Below are positions 38,320 to 47,159 of a stretch of 64,000 nt of DNA, in pieces. Origin of the DNA: CAWKGV01 sp963849305 (GTDB lineage Bacteria > Pseudomonadota > Alphaproteobacteria > Acetobacterales > Acetobacteraceae); contig CAWKGV010000003.1 of NCBI GenBank assembly GCA_963849305.1, forward strand, positions 124,001 to 188,000, in the 5' to 3' direction. The translations under genes and the position numbers were made by a program. The notes below the pieces were generated by a model, which was not told the origin of the DNA, made no database searches, and was given only the letters and a program-made list of their open reading frames with translations. Within the stretch, counting starts at the first letter, position 1. Each line of letters opens with the position of its first letter.

Positions 38320-38660
38320 TTCCTCGTCATTGCCGGACTTGATCCGGCAATCCAGCGGACCTGCCCGCCCGCAATGACCTTCCGCTGGATGCCCGGGTCA
38401 AGCCCACTACTGTCCGGTTTGCGCGGGCTCCGGCCTCCGCCGACACTTTCCACGTCATGCTCGCGCTTGTCGCGAGCATCCACGCCTTTACGTGCCTCCC
38501 GAAAGGCGTGGATGGCCGTGACAAGCACGGCCATGGCAGGGGATTGGATGCAACTGTCGGGCAGGCCGAACCCAAAAGCGGGCAAACCGGACAGCAGTGG
38601 GTCAAGCCCCGGCATGACGAAAGAAAAAGGCAACATCAGACGAGAATAGATGGCGCAATT
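38320..38660. repeat. Cluster of palindromic intergenic repeats
   Basis: Several short inverted repeats lie together. A perfect 12-bp stem atccacgccttt / aaaggcgtggat is at 38478-38489 and 38502-38513. A looser pair (ctgtccggtttgc near 38410 and its complement near 38590) encloses it. Gccggacttgatccggcaa at 38332 and cccgggtcaagccc at 38390 are REP-like units. A related unit (gtggatggcagtgacaagcg) recurs at 46258. The pattern resembles BIME/REP clusters. Confidence 0.65.
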
Positions 38661-38718
38661 GGTCCATAGCAGCCTCTGACGTTCCCGCGGCTATGTATCC
38701 ATGCTCCCGCCACGCGAA

Positions 38719-39187
38719 TTACCTCCTGCCACTCATCAATGCGCATCGAATGAGTTCCGTGATGGACGCGGCGCCGAGCTTAGCCATCGCGCGCGCCCGG
38801 TGTATTTCTACCGTGCGATAGCTAATCTTCAACGTCTGGCCGATGGCCTTGTTCGATCCACCCTCAAGTGCCCGGGCCAGGACCTCCTGCTCACGCGGCG
38901 TGAGCATCGTCTCTCTGTCTCGGGCAGACGCTTCAGAAGTTCGAGGCCGGTATAGCTGCCCACGATGCTCCCTATGGAGCGTCCCGCGATCTCACTCAGT
39001 CTGAGCTGCACGGCCGCGGCGATGATGCGGCGCGCGGTCACCACCGGCCTGGCCGTCTCGCGTGCGACGAGTCGCGCCATCTCCTCGGTATTGCCAACAG
39101 AGTGCATCACAATCAGATCCGCCGCCGACACGCCAGCCGCGGCCTCGGAAAGCTTTTCGCTCGCGGCCGCGGAAAGCTTTTCGCTTT
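38719..39187 (-). pseudogene. LuxR-type regulator remnant, frameshifted
   Basis: The C-terminus is a full LuxR/GerE helix-turn-helix: LTPREQEVLARALEGGSNKA, IGQTLKISYRTVEIHRARAM, ending LIRCALMSGRR. The preceding part (MHSVGNTEEMARLVARETAR, RSIGSIVGSYTGLELLKRLP) is in another frame; an extra AG within gagacagagagacg near 38915 explains it. The frame opens only after a stop at about 39190, and its first residues are a duplicated SEKLSAAA unit (24 bases twice), so the sensory N-terminus appears lost. The same 3' end is found again at 46192-46250. Confidence 0.65.
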
Positions 39188-39459
39188 AGCCTCTCCGGAA
39201 GCTGGCGTGCGCAATACGTAATTGGGTGGCGTGTCGCTCCCGTGCGGGGAAAGCCTGGTCGCTTGTGCCGCACCTTGAGGGGTCGCCGCACAATTCGTTC
39301 CCAACTGCAAGCTTGAGACTTGGCGCACAGTCGCTGAGACGGGCGCGAGATCGAGCGCGCAACGCGATGGTCGTAACGAGTGTTCGGAAACTGATGCCTC
39401 AGCGAGATATGTCGGTACCGCGATGCGTGCACCCCCAGCTCGATCGCGGTGAGGCGGTG

Positions 39460-39485
39460 CTGAGGCGGTCGGCTGACCGCCTCAG
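39460..39485. terminator. Perfect 11-bp hairpin at the 3' end of the AraC gene (copy A)
   Basis: ctgaggcggtc, a four-base loop ggct, then gaccgcctcag; it overlaps the araC stop codon. It could end or stabilise the araC transcript, but no U-tract follows. In copy B (near 43136) the stem is destroyed by a deletion. Confidence 0.45.
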
Positions 39486-40587
39486 ACGGGCCGTGCGGCC
39501 GCCGACCGGCGCCGCGTCTCGGACGGGCTCTCGCCGAAGCGGCGTGCGTAGGCGGCGCCGAAGCGGCCGGCATGGGTGAAGCCGTAGCGCCGCGCGACCG
39601 ACGCGACCGTGCCCTCATCGTGCGCCAGCGCCGTCCGCGCCAACTCCAGCCGCACACGCTCGAGCGCGGTGTGGGGCGATGCGTCACGAAACCGGCGGAA
39701 GGCGCGCTGTAGCGCCCGCACGCTGCAGCCCGCCACGGCGGCGGCATCCTCCATGAGCACGGCCTGTTCGGCGTGGTCGCGGAACCAGGTCTCGGCGCGA
39801 CGCACGCAAGCCGGCGCCGCGCCGTCGCATTGCCGCGCGAGGCGCTCGGTATAGTTGTGCGGCAAGCCGCGCAACGCCGTGTGCACGAACAGGTCGGTGA
39901 AGGCAGAGAGGGCCTGGGCATTCGCGGCGAGCCCGCCGGGCTGCGACAGCTCGGCGGCCAGGTGCAGAACGAGGCGGCGCAGCCCGGCGCCGCTGCCGCT
40001 CGCCCAATCGAGCGCGGGTGCGAAGACGAGCGGCGCCCGGAGCGGCTCGCCGAGGCACGCCTGAAGCGCGGACTCGAACCTGGCTGCCGCGATGAAGAAG
40101 TTCGTGCGTGCGGCGCCGTCCGTAGTCAGTGCCCGCATGCCAGCCCGACCACCTTGGATGATCCCCCGGCCCGGTCCGGCCTCGACCGTCCCTCCCGTAT
40201 CGGGGCTGGATACGGCCATTCGACCTGAGCGGATCAGGGTGAAGCAATAAGCCGGCATGCCGGGGTCGACGATACCAATCTCTCTTCCGAACCGCTCGGC
40301 CACGGTGACGAGCAGCAGATCCCCGGCTTGGCGGCCAAGTGTCGGGCGAGCAGTTTTCCCGCGCTGGAGCGACAGAGGGAGGGGTCGCGCAACGTGTAAG
40401 TATGCACGTTGTGGCGCCCGGGCAGGCGCCGGGACAGGCGCGACTGCTCGTCCATCTCGGCCGGGTCTTTGACCTCCACGACCGTTAAGCCGGTGAGCGG
40501 CGGCGGCGACGGCGGGATGGTCAGCTCCAGCCTCCCCCGATACTGCCCCGCGGCTCCGGTTGCGCCGGCCAAGGCAGAAGCCGCCAT
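39482..40587 (-). pseudogene. AraC-family regulator (module copy A), frameshifted
   Basis: The C-terminal AraC DNA-binding domain is complete: VLMEDAAAVAGCSVRALQRA, then AFRRFRDASPHTALERVRLE, SVARRYGFTHAGRFGAAYAR and RRFGESPSETRR. The N-terminal sensing part begins near MDEQSRLSRRLPGRHNVHTY. One indel near 40322 separates LARHLAAKPG from GDLLLVTVAERFGREIG; copy B (43154) is continuous there. The ATG at 40587 is the longest start shared with copy B; the ATG at MDEQSR is an alternative. Divergent from the glycine-rich gene at 40830, which it may control. Confidence 0.75.
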
Positions 40588-40591
40588 TATA

Positions 40592-40671
40592 GGACAGATC
40601 GCGACAGCCTTGGACAGATTGCGACGCAAAATTGACCGGATTGCACGCCGCCGTTGCGCTCGCGCGAGCGC
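40592..40671. promoter_or_regulatory. Direct repeat and palindrome in the araC/glycine-rich intergenic region (copy A)
   Basis: ggacagatYgcgac occurs at 40592-40605 and 40612-40625, exactly 20 bases apart, as expected for AraC-family half-sites on one DNA face. A perfect 16-bp palindrome gcgctcgcgcgagcgc lies at 40656-40671. The whole region is conserved in copy B. Operator function is inferred. Confidence 0.5.
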
Positions 40672-40829
40672 GCGTCTCATGCTTCCGGACAGGGAACCCG
40701 TGGCCCGCGAGAAGCACCGCCCGGACAGTTTCGGCAGCAATCCGCGGGAAGGGGCCGGAACAGGATTTTCCGGGCATGGCGGATTCTGACCGTCGGGCGA
40801 CGGGCTCCCACACCTCCGGGGAGCACGCC

Positions 40830-42363
40830 ATGTCTGGCTCGACCACCTTCAGCAACACCGGCAGCATCGCCTACACGGTGCCTGCCACCGGCATTTACGA
40901 CATCGTCGCCGACGGGGCGCAGGGGGGCGCCGGCAGTGCCACAACTTCTGCCAGCCCCGGCAGCGGCGGCCTCGGTGCGCAAATTGGCGGCGACTTCATG
41001 CTGACTAAGGGCGAGATCCTGTCCATCTCCGTCGGCGGCCAGGGCGAGAATGGCCTTGCCGGTGCCAGTGGCGCTTTCGGTGGCGGTGGCGGTGGCGGTA
41101 GCTTTGTGCTCGGGCCGAGCGGCACGCCGCTCGTCATCGCAGGCGGCGGCGGGGGAGGTGGAGGTGCGGAGGGGCTGGCCAACGCCTTCTCCGGCACCGG
41201 CGGTTTCGCCTCGGGCAGCGGCAGCGGCGGCGACGGCGTCGGTCCTACCCCCGGGACCGGGGGCACCGGCGGGGCTGGTGGTAGCGGCGCCGGTCAGGAG
41301 GGGCGGCGGCGGCGGCGGCGGCGGTCTGAACAGCGCCGGAGGAGGGAATAGCGGATTGGGCGGCTCCGCCGGCGGCGGCGGCGGGGGTGCCGACGTCGGC
41401 GGCGGCGGGGGCGGCGGCTATAGCGGCGGCGGTGGCGGCGGCTTTGACATTTACTCCGGCGATGGGGGCGGCGGCGGAGGCGGAGGTTCCTTCGACGGCA
41501 GCTCGCTAACGAACGCAGACCTCGTCCAGCTTGCCGACAAGAATGCCGGCAACGGATCGGTTACGATCACGCCGCCGGTCGTGAATAACCCGAACTCGCA
41601 GCCCATCACCATTGCCGAGGGGCAGACAACGGCGAACCTCTATTCGACATTGGTGAACGACGTAGAGGCAACCAACCCGGGCGTCCAGGTTTAAATCACC
41701 AGTATCGGCCTGTCGAACACGATGGGTTTTGCCTACCTGGACACGACCGACGGTCTGCTCACCTACACGGCTGACGGTTTCCAGCCCAGTGCGAAGCAAC
41801 CGCAGGACAGCTTTACCTACACCGCCAGCGACGGCGCCACCGGCACGGTGAACCTGACCGTCACCGGCCCGAACGTACCCACTCAGGTTGGAACCAGCGG
41901 CAATGATACGTTAACTGCTAGCGGTTCCGGCCAGCGGCTAATTGGCGGCAATGGCGACGACACGCTCACCGGCCACGGATCGGGTCAATTGCTGTTCGGC
42001 GGCAACGGCAATGATACGATCACCGCCGACGGCGCCCAGAGCACGATCTGGGGCGGCACGGGGACGAATACGATCACGCTGAACGGCGCTCAAGAGACGG
42101 TGGTGCTGCAGCAGGGCGGCACTGACAATATCAGCGGCTTCAATCTGCATAATGATGTGCTTGACCTGACGCAGGTGCTGAAGGAGTCGAACACGAGCTT
42201 CAGCCCCAGCGACTTCCAGGTCACCGACAGCGGCAACAACGCCACGCTGTCCTATGTCGGCAGCCCGTCCTTCACGGGTGGCGGTGCGCTCGCCACGCTG
42301 GTCGGGGTGGGGCCGAACGTCACGCTCAGCACCCTGATCAACGATCACGCATTGACGACATGA
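40830..42363 (+). pseudogene. Glycine-rich, RTX-like secreted protein (copy A), frameshift plus nonsense
   Basis: Start MSGSTTFSNTGSIAYTVPAT at 40830. A long Gly-rich tract follows (GGGGGGG runs with GGYSGGGGGGF). Beyond it are Ig/cadherin-like modules (GQTTANLYSTLVNDVEAT; DSFTYTASDGATGTVNLTVT) and calcium-binding nonapeptides (GGNGDDTLTG, GGNGNDTITA), ending in the conserved DLTQVLKESN...TLINDHALTT region. This is typical of type I-secreted surface or extracellular proteins. A frameshift near 41300 and an in-frame TAA at 41692-41694 break it. Copy B at 44494 lacks the nonsense codon. Confidence 0.7.
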
Positions 42364-42914
42364 GCTGACGCGGCGCGCCAGGCGGTCGTCGGGTACTGCA
42401 CCGACTCATCGGCCCCTGGCCCTCCGTCGCGCCCTCGGTGTCGGCGTGCCAGAGTATGGACGGGAGCTGGGCCAGGCGCGGCTGCGGCTTGCGCCAGAAG
42501 GAGTCATCGACGAAGCGCTCGAACAGGTCGGGCGGCAGCACGGTGGGGCGCGGGCGCCACTCCACCCGGCCCTGGACTTCGTGCAGCCCCGGCGTGCCGA
42601 GGGCGTCGTCGAAGGCCCTCGCCTCGTAGGCGACATGCTCGAAGTCGTGGTCGAACACGGGCTCGCCCAGCGTCTTGTAGAGCTGCGTTACCATAGCCGG
42701 CGAACACGCCGCGCAGCAGCGCGCGTCGCTGCCCCGCATCGAGGAACACCGAGGCTTCGTTGCGCCGGCTCATGGCCCCTTCCAGGGCCATGTAGAGCGA
42801 GCCCACGGGGCTGGTCATGGCCGCGTGGAAGGCGGGGTTCTGCCGCAGGATCGCGGCCAGCAACGTCGAGCCGGAGCGTGGCAGGCCCGAGATGAAGTGG
42901 ACCGTGTTCTTCAT
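42338..42914 (-). pseudogene. Sulfotransferase, internally deleted (module copy B)
   Basis: Starts MKNTVHFISGLPRSGSTLLA and is nearly identical to copy A up to LLRGVFAGY, then jumps to TQLYKTLGEPVFDHDFEHVA and follows copy A to the end (DSFWRKPQPRLAQLPSILWH). About 130 middle residues are missing, including the 3'-phosphate-binding motif, and the two parts are out of frame. The protein cannot bind PAPS normally. Its 3' end overlaps the end of the glycine-rich gene of copy A. Confidence 0.85.
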
Positions 42915-43153
42915 CGGTTGCTCCGCCCCGCGCGCCCGCCTCCCGCCCGCCGGTTGGCACGATGGCGCGGCAAGCGCAACCCCGGCCGGGCCAGGTTGAG
43001 CAGGCCGGGAACAGGCACACGCGGCAAGGGGCAGACGAAACGCCCGTCTCCTGCCGACAAGCCTCGACATCAGGTGACATGCGGGCGTTGGTTGTGCTGA
43101 GCGCGCACCCCCAACTCGATCGCGGTGAGGCGGTGCTGAGGCGGTCGGCCCCC

Positions 43154-44248
43154 TCAGACGGGCCGTGCGGCCGCCGATCGGCGCCGCGTCTCAGAGGGGC
43201 TCTCGCCGAAGCGGCGTGCATAGGCGGCGCCGAAGCGGCCGGCATGGGTGAAGCCGTAGCGCCGCGCGACCGACGCGACCGTGCCCTCATCGTGCGCCAG
43301 CGCCATCCGCGCCAACTCCAGCCGCACACTCTCAAGCGCGGCGTGCGGCGCCGTGTCACGGAACCGGCGGAAGGCGCGCTGCAGGGCCCGCACGCTGCAG
43401 CCCGCCGCGGCGGCGGCATCCTCCATCAGCACCGCCTGCTCCGCATGGTCGCGGAAATACGCCTCGGCGCGACGGACGCAAGCCGGCGCCGCGCCGTCGC
43501 GCTGCCGCGCGAGGCGCTCGGCGTAGTTGTGCGCAATGCCGCGCAGCGCCGAATGCACGAACAGGTCGGTGAAGGCGGCGAGTGCCGGGCCGTTCGCGGC
43601 GAGCCCGCCGGGTTGGCGCAGCTCCTCGGCGAGATGGAGCACGAGACGGCGCAGCCCGGCGCCGGCACCGCTCGTCAAATCGAGCCCGGGCGCGAAGACG
43701 AGCGGAGCGCGAGGCCGCTCGCCGAGGCACGCCTCAAGGGCGGACTCGAACCGCGCTGTCGCGATCCAGAAATTCGTCCGCGCCGTACCATCCGCGGTCA
43801 GCAACCGCGTGCCAGGCCGCCCACCTTGAATGACACCCTGCCCTGGTCCCGCCTCGGTCGTCCCCCTCGCGTCCGGGGTGGACAGCATCACCCGGCCCCC
43901 GTAAATCAAGGCGAAGCAGTAGGCGGACAGGCCGGGCTCGACGAACCCGATCTCGACCCCGAACCGCTCGGCCACGTGACCGAGCAGCAGAGGACGGCCC
44001 CAGTGCCGGGCGAGCAGTCGGCCCGCGCCGAAGCGGCGCAGCGCCGGGTCACGCAGGGTGTAGGTATGGACGTAATGCGGCCCCGGCAGGCGCCGAGACA
44101 TGCGCGACTGCTCGTCCATCTCGGCCGGGTCGCGGACGTCCACGACGACAACGCCGCTCGGCGGCGGCGACGGCGGGATGGTCAGCTCCAGCCTCCCCCG
44201 ATACTGCCCCGCGGTTCCGGTTGCGGCGGCCAAGGCAGACGCCGCCAT
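43154..44248 (-). CDS. AraC-family transcriptional regulator (module copy B)
   Basis: About 364 residues from the ATG at 44248 (MAASALAAATGTAGQYRGRL); a shorter start at MDEQSRMSRRLPGPHYVHTY is possible. The N-terminal sensing domain is continuous through LLLGHVAERFGVEIGFVEPG. The C-terminal double helix-turn-helix (EDAAAAAGCSVRALQRAFRR; SVARRYGFTHAGRFGAAYAR) is intact and almost identical to copy A. It is divergent from the glycine-rich gene at 44494, which is its likely target. This is the intact member of the pair. Confidence 0.85.
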   Translation of the reverse strand: MAASALAAATGTAGQYRGRLELTIPPSPPPSGVVVVDVRDPAEMDEQSRMSRRLPGPHYVHTYTLRDPALRRFGAGRLLARHWGRPLLLGHVAERFGVEIGFVEPGLSAYCFALIYGGRVMLSTPDARGTTEAGPGQGVIQGGRPGTRLLTADGTARTNFWIATARFESALEACLGERPRAPLVFAPGLDLTSGAGAGLRRLVLHLAEELRQPGGLAANGPALAAFTDLFVHSALRGIAHNYAERLARQRDGAAPACVRRAEAYFRDHAEQAVLMEDAAAAAGCSVRALQRAFRRFRDTAPHAALESVRLELARMALAHDEGTVASVARRYGFTHAGRFGAAYARRFGESPSETRRRSAAARPV

Positions 44249-44252
44249 TATA

Positions 44253-44332
44253 GGACAGATCGCGACAGCCTTGGACAGATTGCGACGCAAAATTGACTGG
44301 ATTGCACGCCGCCGTTGCGCTCGCGCGAGCGC
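44253..44332. promoter_or_regulatory. Direct repeat and palindrome in the intergenic region (copy B)
   Basis: ggacagatYgcgac at 44253-44266 and 44273-44286 (20-base spacing), plus the 16-bp palindrome gcgctcgcgcgagcgc at 44317-44332, in the same arrangement as copy A. Conservation through the duplication supports a shared operator. Confidence 0.5.
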
Positions 44333-44493
44333 GCGTCTCATGCTTCCGGACAGGGAACCCGTGGCTCGCGAGAAGCACCGCCCGGACAGTTTCGGCAGCA
44401 ATCCGCGGGAAGGGGCCGGAAGAGGATTTTCCGGGCATGGCGGATTCTGACCGTCGGGCGACGGGCTCCCACACCACTCCGGGGAGAAACGTC

Positions 44494-46007
44494 ATGTCCG
44501 GCTCAACTACCTTCAGCAACACCGGCAGCATCGTCACCTACACGGTCCCGGCCACCGGCATTTACGATATCGTCGCCTACGGCGCCCAGGGCGGTCCAGA
44601 CACCGCCAGCAGCACCGGGCCTGTTCCGGGCGGCCAAGGGGCCGAAATCGGCGGCGACGTCATGCTCACCGCGGGCCAGAAGCTTACCGTCGCCGTGGGC
44701 GGCGAGGAGGAACCACCGGCTTCGGCGGCGGCGGGGGTGGCGGCGGCAGCTTCGTGGTCCTGCAGGGCGGCACGCCCGCGCCCCTGGTGATCGCCGCCGG
44801 CGGCGGCGGTGGCGATCTCGGCTATACGAGCGCCCCCGGACAGGCCGGGACAGCGGGAGGCGCGGGCGCGAACGGAGGCGCTGGCGGGACCGGCGGGAGC
44901 GGAGGCAAGGCCGGCGGGACGTACGGCGCCGGGGGCGGCGGCGGTTTCTCCGACAACGGGGGCAACGCCTCCGGCGGCGGCAGCGGCGGCGCCTCTTTCG
45001 CGAACGGCCTGGGCGGCGGCGGCGGCAATAACGGCAATGGAGGCAATGGAGGCTTCGGGGGCGGCGGCGGTGGCAGCAGCAACGGCGGTGGCGGTGGCGG
45101 AGGTTACTCCGGCGGCGGTGGCGGTGGTGCGCCCGGCCAGGGCGGGAATGGCGGCGGCGGCGGCTCCCTCGACGGCGGCACTCCGGGCAACGCGGATTTC
45201 GTGCAGGTTGCCGGCGAGAACAGCGGCAATGGCTCGGTGGTGATCACCAACCTCACCCCCCCGCCGACCCTGACCAAGCCGGTACTGACCTATAGCGTGG
45301 CCGAGGGCCAGACGCTTCAGGGCCTCTACGGCCAACTGCTCGCCAACGCGAGCGACGCGAACCCCGCCGACCAGGCGAGCCTCACGATCAGCAGCATCGG
45401 CGACACGGGCACGATGGGGTTCCTCTATTTCGACCCCACCGACAAGCTGCTGACCTACACCGCCAACGGCTACAACGCGAAGGCTCCCACCGACAGCTTC
45501 ACCTACACCGTCTCCGACCCGCAGGGGGCCACGGTGACGGGCACGGTGGACCTCACCGTCACCGGGCCGAGCCCCAGCCTGCTCGGCACGCCGGGCAACG
45601 ACACGCTGACGGCGAACGGCGCCGGCCAGCTCGTGTTCGCCGGGGCCGGCAACGACATGATCACCGTGAACGGCGCCAAGAGCACGGTCTATGGCGGGAC
45701 CGGGACGAACACGATCACGCTCCACGGCGCGCAGGAGACGGTCGTGGCGCAGCAGGGCGGCACCGACCAGATCAGCGGCTTCAACCTGCACAACGACGTG
45801 CTCGACCTGACGCAGGTGCTGGCGGAGGCGCAGAAGAGCTTCAGCGCCAGCGACTTCCAGGTCACCGACAATGGCAACAACGCCACGTTGTCCTACATCG
45901 GCAGCCCGTCCTTCACGGGTGGCAGTGCGCTCGCCACGCTGGTCGGAGTAGGGCCGAACGTCACGCTACAGACGCTGATCAACGACGGCGCGCTCAAGGT
46001 CAGCTGA
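44494..46007 (+). pseudogene. Glycine-rich, RTX-like secreted protein (copy B), one frameshift
   Basis: Start MSGSTTFSNTGSIVTYTVPA with GGGGAG upstream. One G is missing near 44710 in gaggaggaacc; corrected, the reading runs VGGEGGTTGFGGGGGGG and on to the frame ending at 46007. It contains Gly-rich tracts, a module SVAEGQTLQGLYGQLLANAS, then TDSFTYTVSDPQGATVTGTV, RTX-like GNDTLTANGAGQLVFAGAGN, and the conserved C-terminus DLTQVLAEAQKSFSASDFQV to TLINDGALKVS. About 504 residues when corrected. No N-terminal signal peptide, as expected for type I secretion with a C-terminal signal; no transporter genes are nearby. Confidence 0.7.
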
Positions 46008-46397
46008 CGGCGGGGCGGCTCCGGGGCGGCGGTCCGGCTGGCCTCCGCCGGTCCGGAGCGCGACGACACCGATCCTGATGCGCCGCCCGTTTGAGGACAG
46101 CGCGTGGTAAGAACGGCAGCACCACGTCCAGCGCCTGCTGGCCCCAGCGCGGCGCCTGCACATCGGTCAGCTCGCCCCGGCCGCCGGCGGCTGGCTATGT
46201 ATCCATGCTCCCGCCATGCGAATTACCTCCTGCCACTCATCAATGCGCGTCGAACTCGTGGATGGCAGTGACAAGCGCGGCCATGACGATGCAACTACGG
46301 CTGGTGGCCGACTACCTGCCCGTCCGCCTCCGCCATCCGTGATTGTCCGCCGCCGCTTTGTCCGGTACGGGGCAAGCGACGAGCATGGAGGACGCGA
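46008..46397. other. Intergenic region with REP-like unit and LuxR scrap
   Basis: No complete gene. It holds the LuxR 3' remnant (46192-46250) and a REP-like unit near 46258-46290 related to the cluster at 38470-38540. It marks the right edge of the duplicated module. Confidence 0.5.
46192..46250 (-). pseudogene. LuxR 3'-end remnant, second copy
   Basis: About 59 bases nearly identical to 38691-38750 (ggctatgtatccatgctccc and onward), which encode the last residues ALMSGRR and the stop of the LuxR remnant plus 3' flank. Only three differences are visible. It shows that the LuxR 3' end was part of the duplicated block. Confidence 0.75.
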
Positions 46398-47159
46398 ATG
46401 CAGCTCGACGGACAAGCGGCGATCGTCACTGGCGGCGGCTCGGGGCTGGGGCAGGCAACGGCAGAGGCGCTGGCCAAGGCGGGCGCGCGGGTGGCCGTAA
46501 TCGACCGCAACCGCGACGCGGCGGAGGCCGTGGCGAGCCGGATCGGCGGCCTCGCCGCGGTTTGCGACGTGGCGGACGCGGCTTCGGCCGAACTGGCGGT
46601 GGCCAACGCGCGCGTGGCGCACGGCCCGGCGCGGCTCTTGGTGAACTGCGCCGGCATCGGCACCGCCGGGCGCATTGTCGGGCGCGACGGACCGATGCCG
46701 CTCGCCGCCTTCGAGCAGGTGATCCGGGTCAACCTGATCGGCACGTTCAACATGCTGCGCCTCGCCGCCGCCGGAATGAGCGGGCTCGACCCGCTGGAGG
46801 ACGACGAGCGCGGGCTGGTGGTGAACACCGCCTCGATCGCCGCCTATGACGGCCAGGTCGGCCAGGCGGCCTATGCCGCCTCCAAGGCGGGCGTGGTCGG
46901 CCTCACGCTGCCGGCGGCGCGCGAGTTGGCGCGGGCGGGCATCCGGGTCGTGACGATCGCGCCCGGGCTGATCGAGACGCCGATGTTGAACGGTCTTCCG
47001 GACGACATCCGCCAGGCGCTCGCCGCCTCGGTGCCGTTTCCCGCCCGGCTCGGCCGGCCCGCCGAGTTCGCCGCGTTGGTGCTGCACATCGCGGCCAACC
47101 GGTTCCTCAATGGCGAGACGATCCGGCTGGACGGCGCGTTGCGGATGGCGCCGCGTTGA
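46398..47159 (+). CDS. SDR-family oxidoreductase (3-hydroxyacyl-CoA dehydrogenase type II-like)
   Basis: 253 residues. The Rossmann motif is TGGGSGLGQATAEAL, followed by CDVADAAS, the NCAGIG strand, and the catalytic Ser/Tyr/Lys region NTASIAAYDGQVGQAAYAAS with Lys after it. GLIETPMLNGLPDDIRQALA resembles HSD17B10-type enzymes acting on short-chain 3-hydroxyacyl-CoA. The substrate is not proven. The start ATG at 46398 follows GAGGACG. The stop overlaps the TTG start of the next gene, suggesting coupling. Confidence 0.85.
   Translation: MQLDGQAAIVTGGGSGLGQATAEALAKAGARVAVIDRNRDAAEAVASRIGGLAAVCDVADAASAELAVANARVAHGPARLLVNCAGIGTAGRIVGRDGPMPLAAFEQVIRVNLIGTFNMLRLAAAGMSGLDPLEDDERGLVVNTASIAAYDGQVGQAAYAASKAGVVGLTLPAARELARAGIRVVTIAPGLIETPMLNGLPDDIRQALAASVPFPARLGRPAEFAALVLHIAANRFLNGETIRLDGALRMAPR

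Noticed and set aside
41895..42363. Separate small RTX gene downstream of the nonsense codon
   Set aside because: Comparison with copy B shows it is the C-terminal part of one larger protein; no ribosome site precedes it.
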